From Anaerobacterium chartisolvens (lineage in GTDB: Bacteria; Bacillota; Clostridia; Acetivibrionales; DSM-27016): a DNA stretch of 64,000 bases. The notes under the pieces are model-generated. The model worked only from the letters and a program-made list of their open reading frames with translations, did no database searches and was not told where the DNA came from. Below are positions 27,516 through 39,160 of this stretch, one piece after another. Numbering within the stretch: position 1 is the stretch's first letter; each line of letters begins with the position of its first letter. The stretch covers positions 111,809-175,808 of the forward strand of contig NZ_QPJT01000010.1 of assembly GCF_003337415.1 (NCBI RefSeq), read 5' to 3'. The translations under genes were made by a program, and so were the position numbers.

Positions 27516-28790
27516 TCAGTCTTCCATAAGCCTCATGCTTGCCTTGCAGGTATTCATATACTTTATAAATTCCGGGAATGTTACATTAACAGCCTCCGCC
27601 GTGTCAATGACAGTTTCACCCTCAATATTTAATCCCGCGACGGAAAGAGCCATAACAACCCTGTGATCGCAATGCCCCGACACCCTGCACCCCTTAAGCC
27701 TGCTCTCCCTTACTACAAGCCCGTCGGCAAGCTCTGTTATATCCGCTCCCATTTTTGAAAGCTCGGTACACATTACGTGAATTCTGTCTGTTTCCTTAAG
27801 CCTTGCCTGCGGCACATTTACAAGTCGTGTCTCCCCTTGTGCAAAGCACGCGGCCACAGCCATTGCAGGCAAAGCATCGGGGATGGAATTCATGTCAATC
27901 TCTCTTCCCTTAAGCCCGTTTCCTTTAATGACTATGTAATCGCTCGCTATATCAACCCTTGCGCCCATATCGCGGAGTATCGACAAAACAAGCTTGTCCC
28001 CTTGGGGATCGGTCATATCAAGGTTTTTAAGAACAAACTCCCCTCCCGATATGGCCGCCAGCACCATAAAAAACGTGGCTGAGGAAAAATCCCCCGGGAT
28101 GGAGGTTTTAAAAGGCTTATAGCTTTGGCCTCCCTGTATTGAAATTGTTTTAAAGCCGTTATTTTGGTATTTTATGCCTTGCTTGTCCAGCCACCACAGC
28201 GTTATCTCGGCATATGGAACCTCATACAGTCTGGTTAAGGCTATTTCACTGTCCTTAAGGCACATGGGAAGGCTTAGCAGAAGCGAAGAAAGATACTGTG
28301 AGGTAATGCCGTCAAGGCCGGTATATCCGCCTTTAAGCCTGCCCTTTATAACAATTGGCGGTACTCCGGTGCCTCTTGTAGAAAAGGCCTGTGCCCCAAG
28401 ATTATTCAAAGCCTCAAGTAATGGCCCCATGGGCCTGCTTCTTATCTGCCCGTCGCCTGTAAACACCGTGCAGCCTTCTCCCAGCGCGGCGGCAGAGGCG
28501 GCAAAATTAATCGTCGTGCCTGAATTCCCTGTATTTATTACGTCTGAAGGAGTATTGGGAACACCGTTGAAGCCCTTAACTGTAAATTTACCGTCAAATG
28601 CCTGTATTTCCGCTCCCAGTGCCTTGCATACCTCGACAGCGGACAGTGCGTCACTTGAAATAAGGGGATTTAAAATTTCGGATACGCCTCCTGCAAGGCC
28701 TGCAATAAACAAAGCCCTTATGGTATGGGATTTGGAGCCCGGTATGTGTACTATTCCTCCGGTCTCGGATTTCATAACCTTTAAATACAT
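27516..28790 (-). CDS. aroA: 3-phosphoshikimate 1-carboxyvinyltransferase (EPSP synthase)
   Basis: 424 residues. It joins shikimate-3-phosphate and PEP. Conserved regions are PGSKSHTIRALFIAGLA, NTGNSGTTINF, DGQIRSRPMGPLLEAL, TSQYLSSLLLSLP, GDFSSATFF, KETDRIHVM and CDHRVVMAL. The ATG at 28790 is taken since AAAGGG lies 6 bases upstream; the longer frame from 28811 adds seven residues with no site. It heads the aroAKC operon. A strong hairpin (28842-28917) lies just upstream. Confidence 0.96.
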   Translation of the reverse strand: MYLKVMKSETGGIVHIPGSKSHTIRALFIAGLAGGVSEILNPLISSDALSAVEVCKALGAEIQAFDGKFTVKGFNGVPNTPSDVINTGNSGTTINFAASAAALGEGCTVFTGDGQIRSRPMGPLLEALNNLGAQAFSTRGTGVPPIVIKGRLKGGYTGLDGITSQYLSSLLLSLPMCLKDSEIALTRLYEVPYAEITLWWLDKQGIKYQNNGFKTISIQGGQSYKPFKTSIPGDFSSATFFMVLAAISGGEFVLKNLDMTDPQGDKLVLSILRDMGARVDIASDYIVIKGNGLKGREIDMNSIPDALPAMAVAACFAQGETRLVNVPQARLKETDRIHVMCTELSKMGADITELADGLVVRESRLKGCRVSGHCDHRVVMALSVAGLNIEGETVIDTAEAVNVTFPEFIKYMNTCKASMRLMED

Positions 28791-28841
28791 TTTTAAAACC
28801 CTTTCTGCCATGCTGCAAATTTATTAAACATATATTTTGTA

Positions 28842-28917
28842 GCGATAAAGATTTTACATGGAGGATATAACTTGCTGTAAGCAATTATATCCTCTATATT
28901 TGTAAAATCTTTATCGC
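28842..28917. repeat. Long near-perfect hairpin upstream of aroA
   Basis: GCGATAAAGATTTTACA (28842-28858) pairs perfectly with its complement ending at 28917. A second 10-bp stem, GAGGATATAA/TTATATCCTC, and a small TTGCT-GTA-AGCAA tip complete it. It lies between the RlmL-type gene and aroA. It has no clean T run, so a MITE-like or regulatory hairpin is as likely as a terminator. Confidence 0.8.
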
Positions 28918-28971
28918 ACCCTATATAGTTTAACAATTTATACAATATAATAATATAGCATAAAATATAAG

Positions 28972-30138
28972 TCAAACCTTTTTTAGCATATCGGTACCCG
29001 GCTCCCTTTTAGGGGGCGGAGGCCCATAGAATTGATAGTAGTTGCACAAAATCCTTCCGTTATAAAGCTTTCTCTTCTTATCCGCCCTGCGGCCAAAAAT
29101 CTTTTCAAATTCAGGGTGGGATGCAAGTATATAATACGACCAGGTGTCAAGCTCTTTAAAGGTCCTTGCCATATCCCTGTACAGGCCTTCCGCCTGCCGG
29201 ACTTCTCCCAGCCTCTCCCCGTATGGGGGGTTGCATATTATAAAGCCGTATTTATATCTTGAGCTTATATCCGCCATATCCATCCTTTGCAGGTGAATGT
29301 CGGAATCCACTCCGGCCTGCTTTGCATGATACCGCGCAAGGCTTATTGCCTCTTCGCTTATATCCGAGCCATGAATTCTAAGCTCACAGCCATGCCTTAT
29401 CAAGTCCTGAGCCTCATCCCTAGCCTTTTTCCATAGCTCTTTCGGTACAGTTCTCCATCCCTCCGCAGAAAAGCTCCTTTTCATTCCAGGTGCAATATTT
29501 TTCGCTATCATCGCCGCCTCAATAGGTATAGTGCCCGATCCGCAAAAAGGATCAATTAATATTCTGTCCCCGTTCCACCTGCTTATCATCAGCATGGCAC
29601 AAGCCATTGTCTCTTTAAGGGGAGCATTGCCCGCAAGCCTCCTATAGCCCCTTTTATGAAGCCCCGGTCCCGTGGTATCCAAGGTTAGAGTGGCCATATC
29701 CTTAAGAAGAGCAACCTCTATTCTGTATAGCGGCCCTGTCTCTTCAAACCACTCTCTTTTATACCTCTGCTTAAGCTTTTCCACAATGGCCTTCTTAACT
29801 ATAGCCTGACAGTCGGGAACACTTGAGAGCTTTGAGGATACCGATTTCCCGTCAACAGGAAACTCTGCGTTTTCAGGAATCCACTCATCCCAGGGAAGCG
29901 CCTTTGTCTGCTCAAAAAGCTCCTCGAAGGACAACGCCTTAAACTCGCCCATCTTCACCAATACACGGTCGGAGGACCTGAGCCACAGGTTAGTTCTGCA
30001 TATGGCGGACTCATCCCCTGAAAATGTAACCTTTCCGTTCTCAATGTGCTGGTCGCCGTAGCCCAGCCTTTGAAGCTCCCTTCCTACAACCGACTCTATA
30101 CCGAATGCGGAGGTAGCTATTAAATGCATTTTTGACAT
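28972..30138 (-). CDS. THUMP-domain class I RNA methyltransferase (RlmL/YpsC type)
   Basis: 388 residues. The N-terminal part (HLIATSAFGIESVVGREL and the following 150 residues) is the ferredoxin-like plus THUMP region that binds RNA. The C-terminal part is a Rossmann methyltransferase with LIDPFCGSGTIPIEAAMIAKNIAPG (motif I), GSDISEEAISLARYHAKQAG and the catalytic IICNPPYGERLG. Proteins of this kind methylate guanosine N2 in 23S rRNA (RlmL N-terminal half) and lack the RlmK domain in Firmicutes. Confidence 0.92.
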   Translation of the reverse strand: MSKMHLIATSAFGIESVVGRELQRLGYGDQHIENGKVTFSGDESAICRTNLWLRSSDRVLVKMGEFKALSFEELFEQTKALPWDEWIPENAEFPVDGKSVSSKLSSVPDCQAIVKKAIVEKLKQRYKREWFEETGPLYRIEVALLKDMATLTLDTTGPGLHKRGYRRLAGNAPLKETMACAMLMISRWNGDRILIDPFCGSGTIPIEAAMIAKNIAPGMKRSFSAEGWRTVPKELWKKARDEAQDLIRHGCELRIHGSDISEEAISLARYHAKQAGVDSDIHLQRMDMADISSRYKYGFIICNPPYGERLGEVRQAEGLYRDMARTFKELDTWSYYILASHPEFEKIFGRRADKKRKLYNGRILCNYYQFYGPPPPKREPGTDMLKKV

Positions 30139-30233
30139 GTATGTCCCATCCTTAACAAAGAATATATTTTTACTATATCAATATGTATATTACCACAAAA
30201 AGCATGAGGTTAATACCTCTGCAAAGCAATATA

Positions 30234-30281
30234 AAGTAAGAAGCGGCAAAAGCCCCTTCTCTTTTTGCCGCTTCTTACTTT
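30234..30281 (-). terminator. Terminator after the acyl-CoA synthetase gene
   Basis: AAAGTAAGAAGCGGCAAAAG pairs with CTTTTTGCCGCTTCTTACTTT, an almost perfect stem of about 19 bp just after the minus-strand gene ending at 30324. Confidence 0.75.
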
Positions 30282-30323
30282 TATAAACACAGTTTGTACG
30301 ATATTTTGAAGGCACAAACTTCC

Positions 30324-32057
30324 CTATGCCATTTCTCCCCCAACAGAATTTTCCATATACCGTTTTATCTTTTGCGTGGTAGTTTTCACGAACTCCTTTT
30401 CTCTGACTGTAAACTCCCGTATATGCTTATAAAGGGGCATTTCCCTGTTTGCATTTTTGACGACATCTCCAAGCACCTTCATAATCTCTTCTCTGGAGAT
30501 ACTAATCATTTTAAGCTTTTCCCTTATGGCCTCTAAATTGGGAAGTATCTGCGCACAAATTAATGTTTCACCCGACTCCTTGTCATACTTCCCCCACACA
30601 AGCGCATCCTGCACAAGAGGGTTGCGGTTTATATAAGTCTCCACTTCTTCGGGAAATATATTTTTACCGTTTTTAGTAACAATAACGTTTTTAAGCCGTC
30701 CCGATATATAAACAAACCCCTTGTTATCTATATATCCTAAATCCCCGGTATAAAACCACCCATCACGGAGGACCTTTTTTGTGGCCTCTTCATTCTTGTA
30801 ATAGCCCAGCATAACGTTGCTTCCTTTTACCGCGATTTCCCCTATTCCCTTTTCGTCAGGGTTAACGATCCTGACCTCAACTCCCGGAATAGGCAGCCCC
30901 GCCGCGCCGTCCACAAAATCGTAATCCCTGTTCCCCGCTACAAGAGGCGCGCATTCTGTCAGCCCATACCCTTGAAGAACATGTATGCCAAAGTTTCTGA
31001 AGCATTTGGATACCTCCGGCCTTATAGCAGCCGCTCCCGTTATAATCAGCCTCATTCTGCCCCCTACGCCTTCATGAACCGCTTTGAAAACATTCTTGCG
31101 GATATCCACCCTTAAGGTGTTATACAGCACGCTTGTGAAAAATATTGCCAGCTTGAGCTTAAGCTTGGTAAGCTTGCTGTTTTGTGCCTGATTCCATATC
31201 TTTTTATGCATGTTTTCAAGCAGAAGAGGTACTGTTACAAGAACAGACGGCTTGATTTCCTTAAGGTTTTTAGGTATATGCTTTAGTCCTTCGTTAAAGA
31301 AAATAGCTCCTCCGTTATAAATAAGACATAAAAACCCAAGGGTACACTCATAGGTATGATGTATGGGCAGTATCGACAAAGCCAAATCATCACTGTTTAT
31401 GCGTACGGTAGAACAGACAGACATGATGTTTGTACAAATATTTTCATGCGAAAGCATAACACCCTTTGCCAGATCCGTCGTACCTGAAGTGTAGAGCAAT
31501 ATTCTCATGCTGCGCGGGTCTATCTCTGCACGGCGAAAATCATCGCTGCCTCCCCTGATAAGCTCTCTTCCCCTCGTAAGTAATTGTGCAAAGGACATTA
31601 TACCGTCCTCTTCCCTGTCCGCGTCCATATCAATACAATATTTAAGCCCAGGAACACCTCCCCGAAGCTTTTTTATCTGCTCCCTATGCTTCCCCGAAAA
31701 AACAATTGCCGAAGCTCCGCACCTGTTTAATAAATTGGCTATTTCATTTTCAGGAAGCTCCTTATCAAGAGGAACTGCTACTCCCGCCCCGTTGACGGTA
31801 GACATATACGCCACACACCACTCGTACCTGTTCTCTCCTAAAATGGCTATAAACGGGCTGCCGTGCTCAAGCTCCATTAACGCCGTCCCAAACGACTCAA
31901 CATCACTTCCAAATTGCCCGTAGCTGATACAGCCGAGCTTATTTTTGCCGTCCCTTATGATAAAAGCGCTTTTATCATAAAACAACCTGCAGCTTTGAGC
32001 CAGCATATCCTTTAGATCTCTAATCTGCCTTATAGTATATAATTCCTTTAATGACAT
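30324..32057 (-). CDS. AMP-forming acyl-CoA synthetase (long-chain fatty acid-CoA ligase type)
   Basis: 577 residues. It activates a carboxylic acid to the acyl-adenylate, then the CoA thioester. The ATP/AMP-binding signature is LLYTSGTTDLAKGVMLSHEN, followed by QGYGLTECAPLVAGN, GWFYTGDLGYID and SGRLKNVIVTKNGKNIFPEEVE, with a C-terminal Lys in TTTQKIKRY. Length and motifs fit the FadD-type subgroup; the acid used is unknown. The start at 32057 follows GGGAGGAG; the frame is open 78 bases further up but without a ribosome site. Confidence 0.9.
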   Translation of the reverse strand: MSLKELYTIRQIRDLKDMLAQSCRLFYDKSAFIIRDGKNKLGCISYGQFGSDVESFGTALMELEHGSPFIAILGENRYEWCVAYMSTVNGAGVAVPLDKELPENEIANLLNRCGASAIVFSGKHREQIKKLRGGVPGLKYCIDMDADREEDGIMSFAQLLTRGRELIRGGSDDFRRAEIDPRSMRILLYTSGTTDLAKGVMLSHENICTNIMSVCSTVRINSDDLALSILPIHHTYECTLGFLCLIYNGGAIFFNEGLKHIPKNLKEIKPSVLVTVPLLLENMHKKIWNQAQNSKLTKLKLKLAIFFTSVLYNTLRVDIRKNVFKAVHEGVGGRMRLIITGAAAIRPEVSKCFRNFGIHVLQGYGLTECAPLVAGNRDYDFVDGAAGLPIPGVEVRIVNPDEKGIGEIAVKGSNVMLGYYKNEEATKKVLRDGWFYTGDLGYIDNKGFVYISGRLKNVIVTKNGKNIFPEEVETYINRNPLVQDALVWGKYDKESGETLICAQILPNLEAIREKLKMISISREEIMKVLGDVVKNANREMPLYKHIREFTVREKEFVKTTTQKIKRYMENSVGGEMA

Positions 32058-32315
32058 TATATTCCACTCCTCCCGAAAACATATATATGCTGCCGCAATG
32101 CCGCCAACAATTTCAATTATAATATACGCAAGCAATGAGCTTATGTTTAATTTTAAAAAATAAAAATTCAGATATTCGGTAAATTGAAAGGAATCGTGAT
32201 TTTTTATTTTTTAGATATTCCTCAAATGAGCTTATCATAAGCAGGCTTTTAATAATATCCTATGCGTTAACATTAGCATATATACAGTGCTGTGTAAATA
32301 AAAAGATTTATTTGT

Positions 32316-32354
32316 AAAAATATGCCTGCATTATAAAAAACACAGGCATATTTT

Positions 32355-32356
<2 letters not shown>
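32316..32356 (-). terminator. Terminator after ligA
   Basis: AAAAATATGCCTG (32316-32328) pairs with CAGGCATATTTTT, T-rich on both sides; it overlaps the ligA stop codon. Confidence 0.7.
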
Positions 32357-34364
<2,008 letters not shown>

Positions 34365-35072
34365 TTACCGTCTCCTCCCCCCGTATACCTTCGACTTTCT
34401 CCGTAAAAGCGCATAAACCGCTGCCAGGGCAATTGCGAGCCATATTATTCCCCATACTATAGCCGGTATTCCCGTCATTTTTGAAAGCTGCATGGCATCA
34501 GTGACATGCCCCCCGCTCCTCCATCCGTTAATCAGATTGAATTGAAGGTTTATTTGCAGCAGTATTGTGTCTACAAACGTATCATATACAGCATAAGCAA
34601 CCGAGGCTATCCCTATTATATCTATTATCCAGTCATTAAGCTTGTCGTTTTGGGCCATATAAATCACCAGCACAGCAACGGCAAAAATCACAGCATATAT
34701 CAATGCAAAGGAAAGACCTGAAAATCGTATGGTTACAACAAGAAATCCAATGGCTATGGTTCCAAGTATATACTTCTTAAAGAAGGTATCCTTAAGAAGC
34801 AAAATGAGCAATGCAAATAAAACACTTCCCAAATATCCTCCGTTGGCTATCATAAAGGAAGAAAACCAGCCCTTGGACTGGACAATGGTATATCCGCTTT
34901 CATTGAAATTAACTTTAAATTCCTTTATTCCATATCCGAAAGCAAATGCCATAGCGGTATGCCCCAGCTCGTGCAAAAATACCGTAAAGATCCTTAAAGG
35001 CTTCATTATAAAGGTATTCCAAAGCACAATGGCACCAATCAGTATTAACAAATATCTTCCCACATTTTTCAT
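34365..35072 (-). CDS. M50B-like membrane metalloprotease
   Basis: 235 residues with about six membrane segments. The zinc motif HELGH lies in the first third (FLHELGHTAMAFAFGYGIKEF). NGGYLGSVLFALLILLL follows, as in the M50B group of site-2-protease relatives. Substrates of this group are mostly unknown. The ATG at 35072 has GGGGGC about 10 bases upstream; the longer frame to 35159 is not needed. It is immediately upstream of ligA and probably co-transcribed. Confidence 0.8.
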   Translation of the reverse strand: MKNVGRYLLILIGAIVLWNTFIMKPLRIFTVFLHELGHTAMAFAFGYGIKEFKVNFNESGYTIVQSKGWFSSFMIANGGYLGSVLFALLILLLKDTFFKKYILGTIAIGFLVVTIRFSGLSFALIYAVIFAVAVLVIYMAQNDKLNDWIIDIIGIASVAYAVYDTFVDTILLQINLQFNLINGWRSGGHVTDAMQLSKMTGIPAIVWGIIWLAIALAAVYALLRRKSKVYGGRRR

Positions 35073-35177
35073 GATATAAAGCCCCCGGATCAATATTACT
35101 TTATTACAGCTATAATTAAAAGCATTTCCTAAAAGATTAGAATTATATAAGCATTGCATTTTGGTTAAGGCTGTTCA

Positions 35178-35210
35178 TCAAAAAAGAAAGGCTTGACCTT
35201 TCTTTTTTGA
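35178..35210 (-). terminator. Terminator after the amidase gene
   Basis: Perfect 14-bp stem TCAAAAAAGAAAGG/CCTTTCTTTTTTGA with a 5-base loop, just after the amidase stop at 35239. Confidence 0.8.
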
Positions 35211-35238
35211 ATACATGCCGTATTTCATTCCTTGCGCA

Positions 35239-36054
35239 TTATCTTTGCATCTCGTCAAGGGCTTTTAAGGAAGCAGTGAAAAGCGCCTCTGCCGCAAGCT
35301 CCTTATATTTGTCACTTTTAAGCTTTTCTCTGTCCGAGGCATTAGTTATATATCCCAGCTCAGCAATAACCGCAGGCATATTTGTCTGTCTCAAGACAGC
35401 TAGTCTCGGACGCTCTATTATACCGTTATCCTTAGTACCCAACGCCTCCACAATTTCGCTCTGCACCATTTGGGCAAATCTCTCCGAGTCCATTTTTCCC
35501 TCTGAATTGCTGTCCTTGCCGCAGAACAATGTTTCACTTCCGCTGCAGAGAGTATCATCCTCAAGGGCATTAATATGAACGCTTATAAAAAGATCAGCCC
35601 CGGCGTTATTTGCAATTTGAGCTCTTTTGCCAAGTGTTATATATTCATCAGTACTTCTTGTGTACAACACCTTAACTCCCGAATCCTCAAGCAGCTTACC
35701 CAGCTTAAGAGAAATCTCAAGCACAACATCCTTTTCATCGATGCCCTCAGCCCCTGTGCCATAGTCATTGCCTCCATGACCGGGGTCTATGACGACAAGA
35801 AAATTCCCCTCACTCCGATCAGCAACTTCCTCTCTCTCTTCATACGCACGGCTTTTGCCGCTGTCCATTCCCCTGCTGCCATATTGCCTCTCATTATCCT
35901 TGACGGTACTGCCGGCCACAAGTCCTCTCTTTGAGGAATCCCCCTCGGAGTGATCCATTATTGAGGAGGCCACCGCAAAAACAACCGACAAAACGGCGAA
36001 TACCAGTGCTGCAAAAAGAATTAAAGTTCTTTTCGTTCTAAATAATTTCCTCAA
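35239..36054 (-). CDS. N-acetylmuramoyl-L-alanine amidase (Amidase_3, CwlD-like)
   Basis: 271 residues from a TTG with AGAGG 7 bases upstream. A single membrane/signal helix comes near the start, then a Ser/Arg-rich linker. The Amidase_3 domain (about 90-270) carries the zinc and catalytic residues in VVIDPGHGGNDYG, VVLEISLKLG, DLFISVHINA and VIAELGYITN. It cleaves the peptide from muramic acid. In spore formers, CwlD of this type makes muramic lactam in the cortex. Its place next to gpr supports a spore role, but a vegetative amidase cannot be excluded. Confidence 0.85.
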   Translation of the reverse strand: MRKLFRTKRTLILFAALVFAVLSVVFAVASSIMDHSEGDSSKRGLVAGSTVKDNERQYGSRGMDSGKSRAYEEREEVADRSEGNFLVVIDPGHGGNDYGTGAEGIDEKDVVLEISLKLGKLLEDSGVKVLYTRSTDEYITLGKRAQIANNAGADLFISVHINALEDDTLCSGSETLFCGKDSNSEGKMDSERFAQMVQSEIVEALGTKDNGIIERPRLAVLRQTNMPAVIAELGYITNASDREKLKSDKYKELAAEALFTASLKALDEMQR

Positions 36055-36186
36055 AATTGACCTCTCAAAATAAAATGAATATATCACATGCTGTCGTTTA
36101 CAAAAAGTTGTCCATCTTTATAATAATATCTTCCAATGCCTTTAGTCAAGCCTTATTGCAGGATTTTTACTTCAATAAAAAGGCAG

Positions 36187-37191
36187 CTAGTGCACATACC
36201 TGTTGACATCCTGCAAAGTAATTCCTTTATGCAAAGCTATATTTAACCCATTAGCAATAATTTTAGAAATTCTTTCTATAATATCATCAATTTCCTTGGG
36301 CGTTACAATAAGATTGCCTATATATGGATTTAAAATCTCCTGTATTAACTGGTATTTCTCATTCTTATCAATATCATTGAGCATACTGTAAAACTCCGTG
36401 CCCTGACTTGCCTGCTTAATCATGCTGTCAAGCATGAGATCTATTGTGTCGTTTGCCATCGTCGCCGCGTCCACAACTGTAGGAACTCCTATTGCAATGA
36501 CAGGCACTCCCATAGTTTTCTCTGAAAGCTCCATTCTTTTATTACCCACCCCCGAGCCGGGAGCTATACCTGTATCGGCTATCTGAATTGTAGTATTTAC
36601 CCTTTCCATCTTCCTTGACGCTAAAGCATCAATCGCTATTATCAGCTCAGGACTTACCCTGTCTACTATTCCCTTTATAATTTCTCCCGTTTCAATTCCC
36701 GTTATACCCAAAACTCCCGGTGAAATAGCACAGACAGGTCGCACCCCTTCATCCACCTGATCCGGCACATACTCAAGAAGATGCCTTGTGACCATTACAC
36801 TGGAAACCACCTTTGGCCCCAGTGCGTCAGGAGTTACATTCCAATTCCCCAGACCCACTATAAGAACAGTATCCTTTTCTCCAAGGCTTATTAACCTTTC
36901 AATCTCCTTGGCCGTTTCCTTGCAGGTGTCTTCAAACAACTGCTGGTTATTTTCCCTGAGCCCGGGAATCTCCAGCGTAACATAGTTTCCCATGGGCTTT
37001 CCTATTGATTGCTCTCCCGCCTGAGACGTAACCCTCACTCTTGTTATCCGGATATCATTAGTACCTGCATTTTCCACCTCCACCCCCTCAGGCTCTCCAC
37101 TCCGTTCAAGCCTCTCCTTCATGGCCTGCTGCTTAAAAAGCTCGTTAGCCTCAAGTACAAGATCCGTTCTGGTATTTTTATTATTCGCCAT
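36187..37191 (-). CDS. gpr: Spore germination protease GPR
   Basis: 334 residues. It degrades small acid-soluble spore proteins at germination. The N-terminal propeptide region (RTDLVLEANELF) is typical of the zymogen, and the body has VLIVGLGNWNVTPDALGPKV, GIETGEIIKGIV, IAIDALASRKMERVNTTIQIADTGIAPGSGVGNKR and VPVIAIGVPTVVDA, the A25 peptidase signature. It is upstream of the CwlD-like amidase on the same strand. Expression would be expected in the forespore. Confidence 0.97.
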   Translation of the reverse strand: MANNKNTRTDLVLEANELFKQQAMKERLERSGEPEGVEVENAGTNDIRITRVRVTSQAGEQSIGKPMGNYVTLEIPGLRENNQQLFEDTCKETAKEIERLISLGEKDTVLIVGLGNWNVTPDALGPKVVSSVMVTRHLLEYVPDQVDEGVRPVCAISPGVLGITGIETGEIIKGIVDRVSPELIIAIDALASRKMERVNTTIQIADTGIAPGSGVGNKRMELSEKTMGVPVIAIGVPTVVDAATMANDTIDLMLDSMIKQASQGTEFYSMLNDIDKNEKYQLIQEILNPYIGNLIVTPKEIDDIIERISKIIANGLNIALHKGITLQDVNRYVH

Positions 37192-37352
37192 AATTCCTGT
37201 CCTTTCAGATATTTAAGTTGTCATATGCTTATTATATTTTCACACATTTGATATTTATTTTTCCAAATTAATTATTTTAAATACTAGCTTGCATTTTAAA
37301 ATTTTTCATGGTAGAATATTTGATGTTATTAATATCGCAGGAGGTGAAAAGT

Positions 37353-37613
37353 TTGCCAAATATTAAGTCAGCTATTAAAAGGGTAAAGGTATCTCAGACT
37401 AAGACGCTGAATAACACTGCCAGAAAGTCCGCTTTAAAGACTGCTATCAGAAAATGCAAGGAGGGTATCGCTAAAAAAGAGCCTACCGCCGCTGAAGCAT
37501 TAACTGAGGCTATTAAAGCTCTTGACAAAGCAGCAGCAAAGAATTTGCTACATAAGAACGCCGCTGCGAGAAAAAAATCAAGATTGACAAAAGCGTTAGC
37601 CGCTGTAAAATAA
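37353..37613 (+). CDS. rpsT: Ribosomal protein S20
   Basis: 86 residues, start TTG with AGGAGG 9 bases upstream, giving (M)PNIKSAIKRVKVSQTK, the family N-terminus. The rest is Lys/Ala-rich, with RKSALKTAIRKCKEG and HKNAAARKKSRLTKAL. It binds 16S rRNA early in 30S assembly. The longer frame from 37308 lies upstream of the ribosome site and is not used. A TTG start is common for this gene. Confidence 0.96.
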   Translation: MPNIKSAIKRVKVSQTKTLNNTARKSALKTAIRKCKEGIAKKEPTAAEALTEAIKALDKAAAKNLLHKNAAARKKSRLTKALAAVK

Positions 37614-37643
37614 AAAAAGACGTACAATGTACGTTTTTTTTAT
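37612..37643. terminator. Bidirectional terminator between rpsT and holA
   Basis: ACGTAC-AAT-GTACGT stem flanked by runs of seven A and eight T, between converging genes. Confidence 0.8.
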
Positions 37644-37654
37644 TTTATCCCGCA

Positions 37655-38683
37655 CTAATCCTGTGCAAACCTTGCTATCAGCATCTCTGCCGCAATTCTG
37701 TCCTTGATTTTTCCAGTTTTTATGGCAACATCCATTTTAAGGCTTTCCTCCATAGCCTGCTTAAGCGTTTCCTGAGTAAAGTGTCTGGCCTGCTTGATCA
37801 GTTTGCCCGCCGCATAAGGAGTTATTCCCATTTTAGAGGCGGCTTGTCCGAGGTCCAATCCCTCCTCTGTTAAAAGCTTAAGCTCAAGAACCTGTCTGAA
37901 TTGTCTGGCTATCATAAACAATATTTTAGGCATGGGCTCTTTTAAGGCAGCCATGTCATTAAGGAGCTTAAAAGCCCTTCCTGCATTCTTCTCCGCAATT
38001 GCATCTGTAAGATCAAATACCCTGCTTTTAATAGACGGTGTGCATACCCTGCTTATATCCTCACCCGTCACAGCAGTCCTGTCACCTATATAAAGCGCCA
38101 CCTTGTCAATCTCATTCAATATTTCCGTCATGCCCTGCTCGCTGCTGTCCACCAGCTTAGAAGCCGTAAGACGGTCAATGTCCTTTCCATAAGATTTAAA
38201 AACCTTAATTGCCCATTTTACAAGCTCTGCAGGCTTTTGAAACGCGCACTCAACTATCAGTCCGTTTTTCTTTATCGAATCTACCGCCTTAATCCTTTTG
38301 TCAATAGAATCCTCATAAAATATCAGGCAGGTATATGGAGGTATATTTTGAAGGTATTCCAAAAGCTCATCTCCGGAGCTGCCTTTAGACTTGCCTTTAG
38401 CACCCCCCGGCTTCTTCTTTGCCTTGAAGACCTCTGAATTTTTTACAACAACAAGCTTTCTGTCGGAAAAAACAGGCATAGTCTCACAGGCCTCAGACAG
38501 CTTCCGTATGTCTATACCCCCATCCATAACAAGCCTGTTCAATGCTCTTGTTTCCTTTGCAATAATTTGCTTTTCTATACAGTCTACATAATACCTCTTA
38601 AGATATTCCTCCTGACCGTAAAATAAATAGAGGCTCCTTATCATACCGCTTTTTATATCTTCCTTCAATATATCAATACTCAT
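37655..38683 (-). CDS. holA: DNA polymerase III delta subunit
   Basis: 342 residues of the clamp-loader wrench subunit. It has SLYLFYGQEEYLKRYYVDCIEKQI at the start, then PVFSDRKLVVVKNSEVF, FDLTDAIAEKNAGRAFKLL and a closing IAAEMLIARF helix bundle. A Lys/Gly-rich patch (KAKKKPGGAKGKSKGSS) near residue 95 is an inserted basic loop. It opens the beta clamp on DNA. It converges with rpsT, a common Firmicute arrangement. Confidence 0.93.
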   Translation of the reverse strand: MSIDILKEDIKSGMIRSLYLFYGQEEYLKRYYVDCIEKQIIAKETRALNRLVMDGGIDIRKLSEACETMPVFSDRKLVVVKNSEVFKAKKKPGGAKGKSKGSSGDELLEYLQNIPPYTCLIFYEDSIDKRIKAVDSIKKNGLIVECAFQKPAELVKWAIKVFKSYGKDIDRLTASKLVDSSEQGMTEILNEIDKVALYIGDRTAVTGEDISRVCTPSIKSRVFDLTDAIAEKNAGRAFKLLNDMAALKEPMPKILFMIARQFRQVLELKLLTEEGLDLGQAASKMGITPYAAGKLIKQARHFTQETLKQAMEESLKMDVAIKTGKIKDRIAAEMLIARFAQD

Positions 38684-38907
38684 AAGCTAAGGTCTCCTAA
38701 ATATCCCGCATTGTAGCCGCCGCACCTCAAAGGGTACTCTTATAGCTTACCACTTATGTCCTCATGCCGCAACGGGGACATTTCTCAAAAATACCATTGA
38801 CATACAATCCCATATAAGGTATTATAACGGTGTAGTATGTTACAAATATTTACATGCAAAAAGATATATTATCATTATGCTGTAATTTATATTTAAGGAT
38901 GAAATCT
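38684..38907. other. Intergenic region with half of a palindromic repeat
   Basis: CAACGGGGACATTTCTCAAAAAT at about 38768-38790 matches the left half of the repeats near 12.6 and 15.7 kb. Beyond the upstream region of holA and the ribosome site of the small membrane protein I see nothing else. Confidence 0.4.
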
Positions 38908-39126
38908 ATGAAAATAAAAAGAAGTTATATCATTATAACTATTTATGTTCTTATAAATGTACTTGTTCTTTTATTTTCAAAAAGTATTACTGACTTCTGT
39001 ATTAGTGTAGGGGTAACAAGTATTGTATTAGGTCTGGTAATTAAATTTTTATTAAAAAGGAAACTCTATATTTACCCAATTGCAGCAGGAAGTATATTGC
39101 TTTTATTCATCTACTTTATGCATTAA
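38908..39126 (+). CDS. Small hydrophobic membrane protein, unknown
   Basis: 72 residues with three hydrophobic segments separated by short Lys-rich turns (FLLKRKLYIYP). It begins MKIKRSYIII; AAGGA lies 8 bases upstream. AT-rich codons set it apart from holA and comEC on either side. I do not recognise a family. The frame reaches further upstream without a better start. It is followed by an inverted-repeat element (39161-39316). It may be an accessory or chance gene. Confidence 0.5.
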   Translation: MKIKRSYIIITIYVLINVLVLLFSKSITDFCISVGVTSIVLGLVIKFLLKRKLYIYPIAAGSILLLFIYFMH

Positions 39127-39160
39127 ACTATATTGTTTAGGCTTTTGCATATCGGATAAC

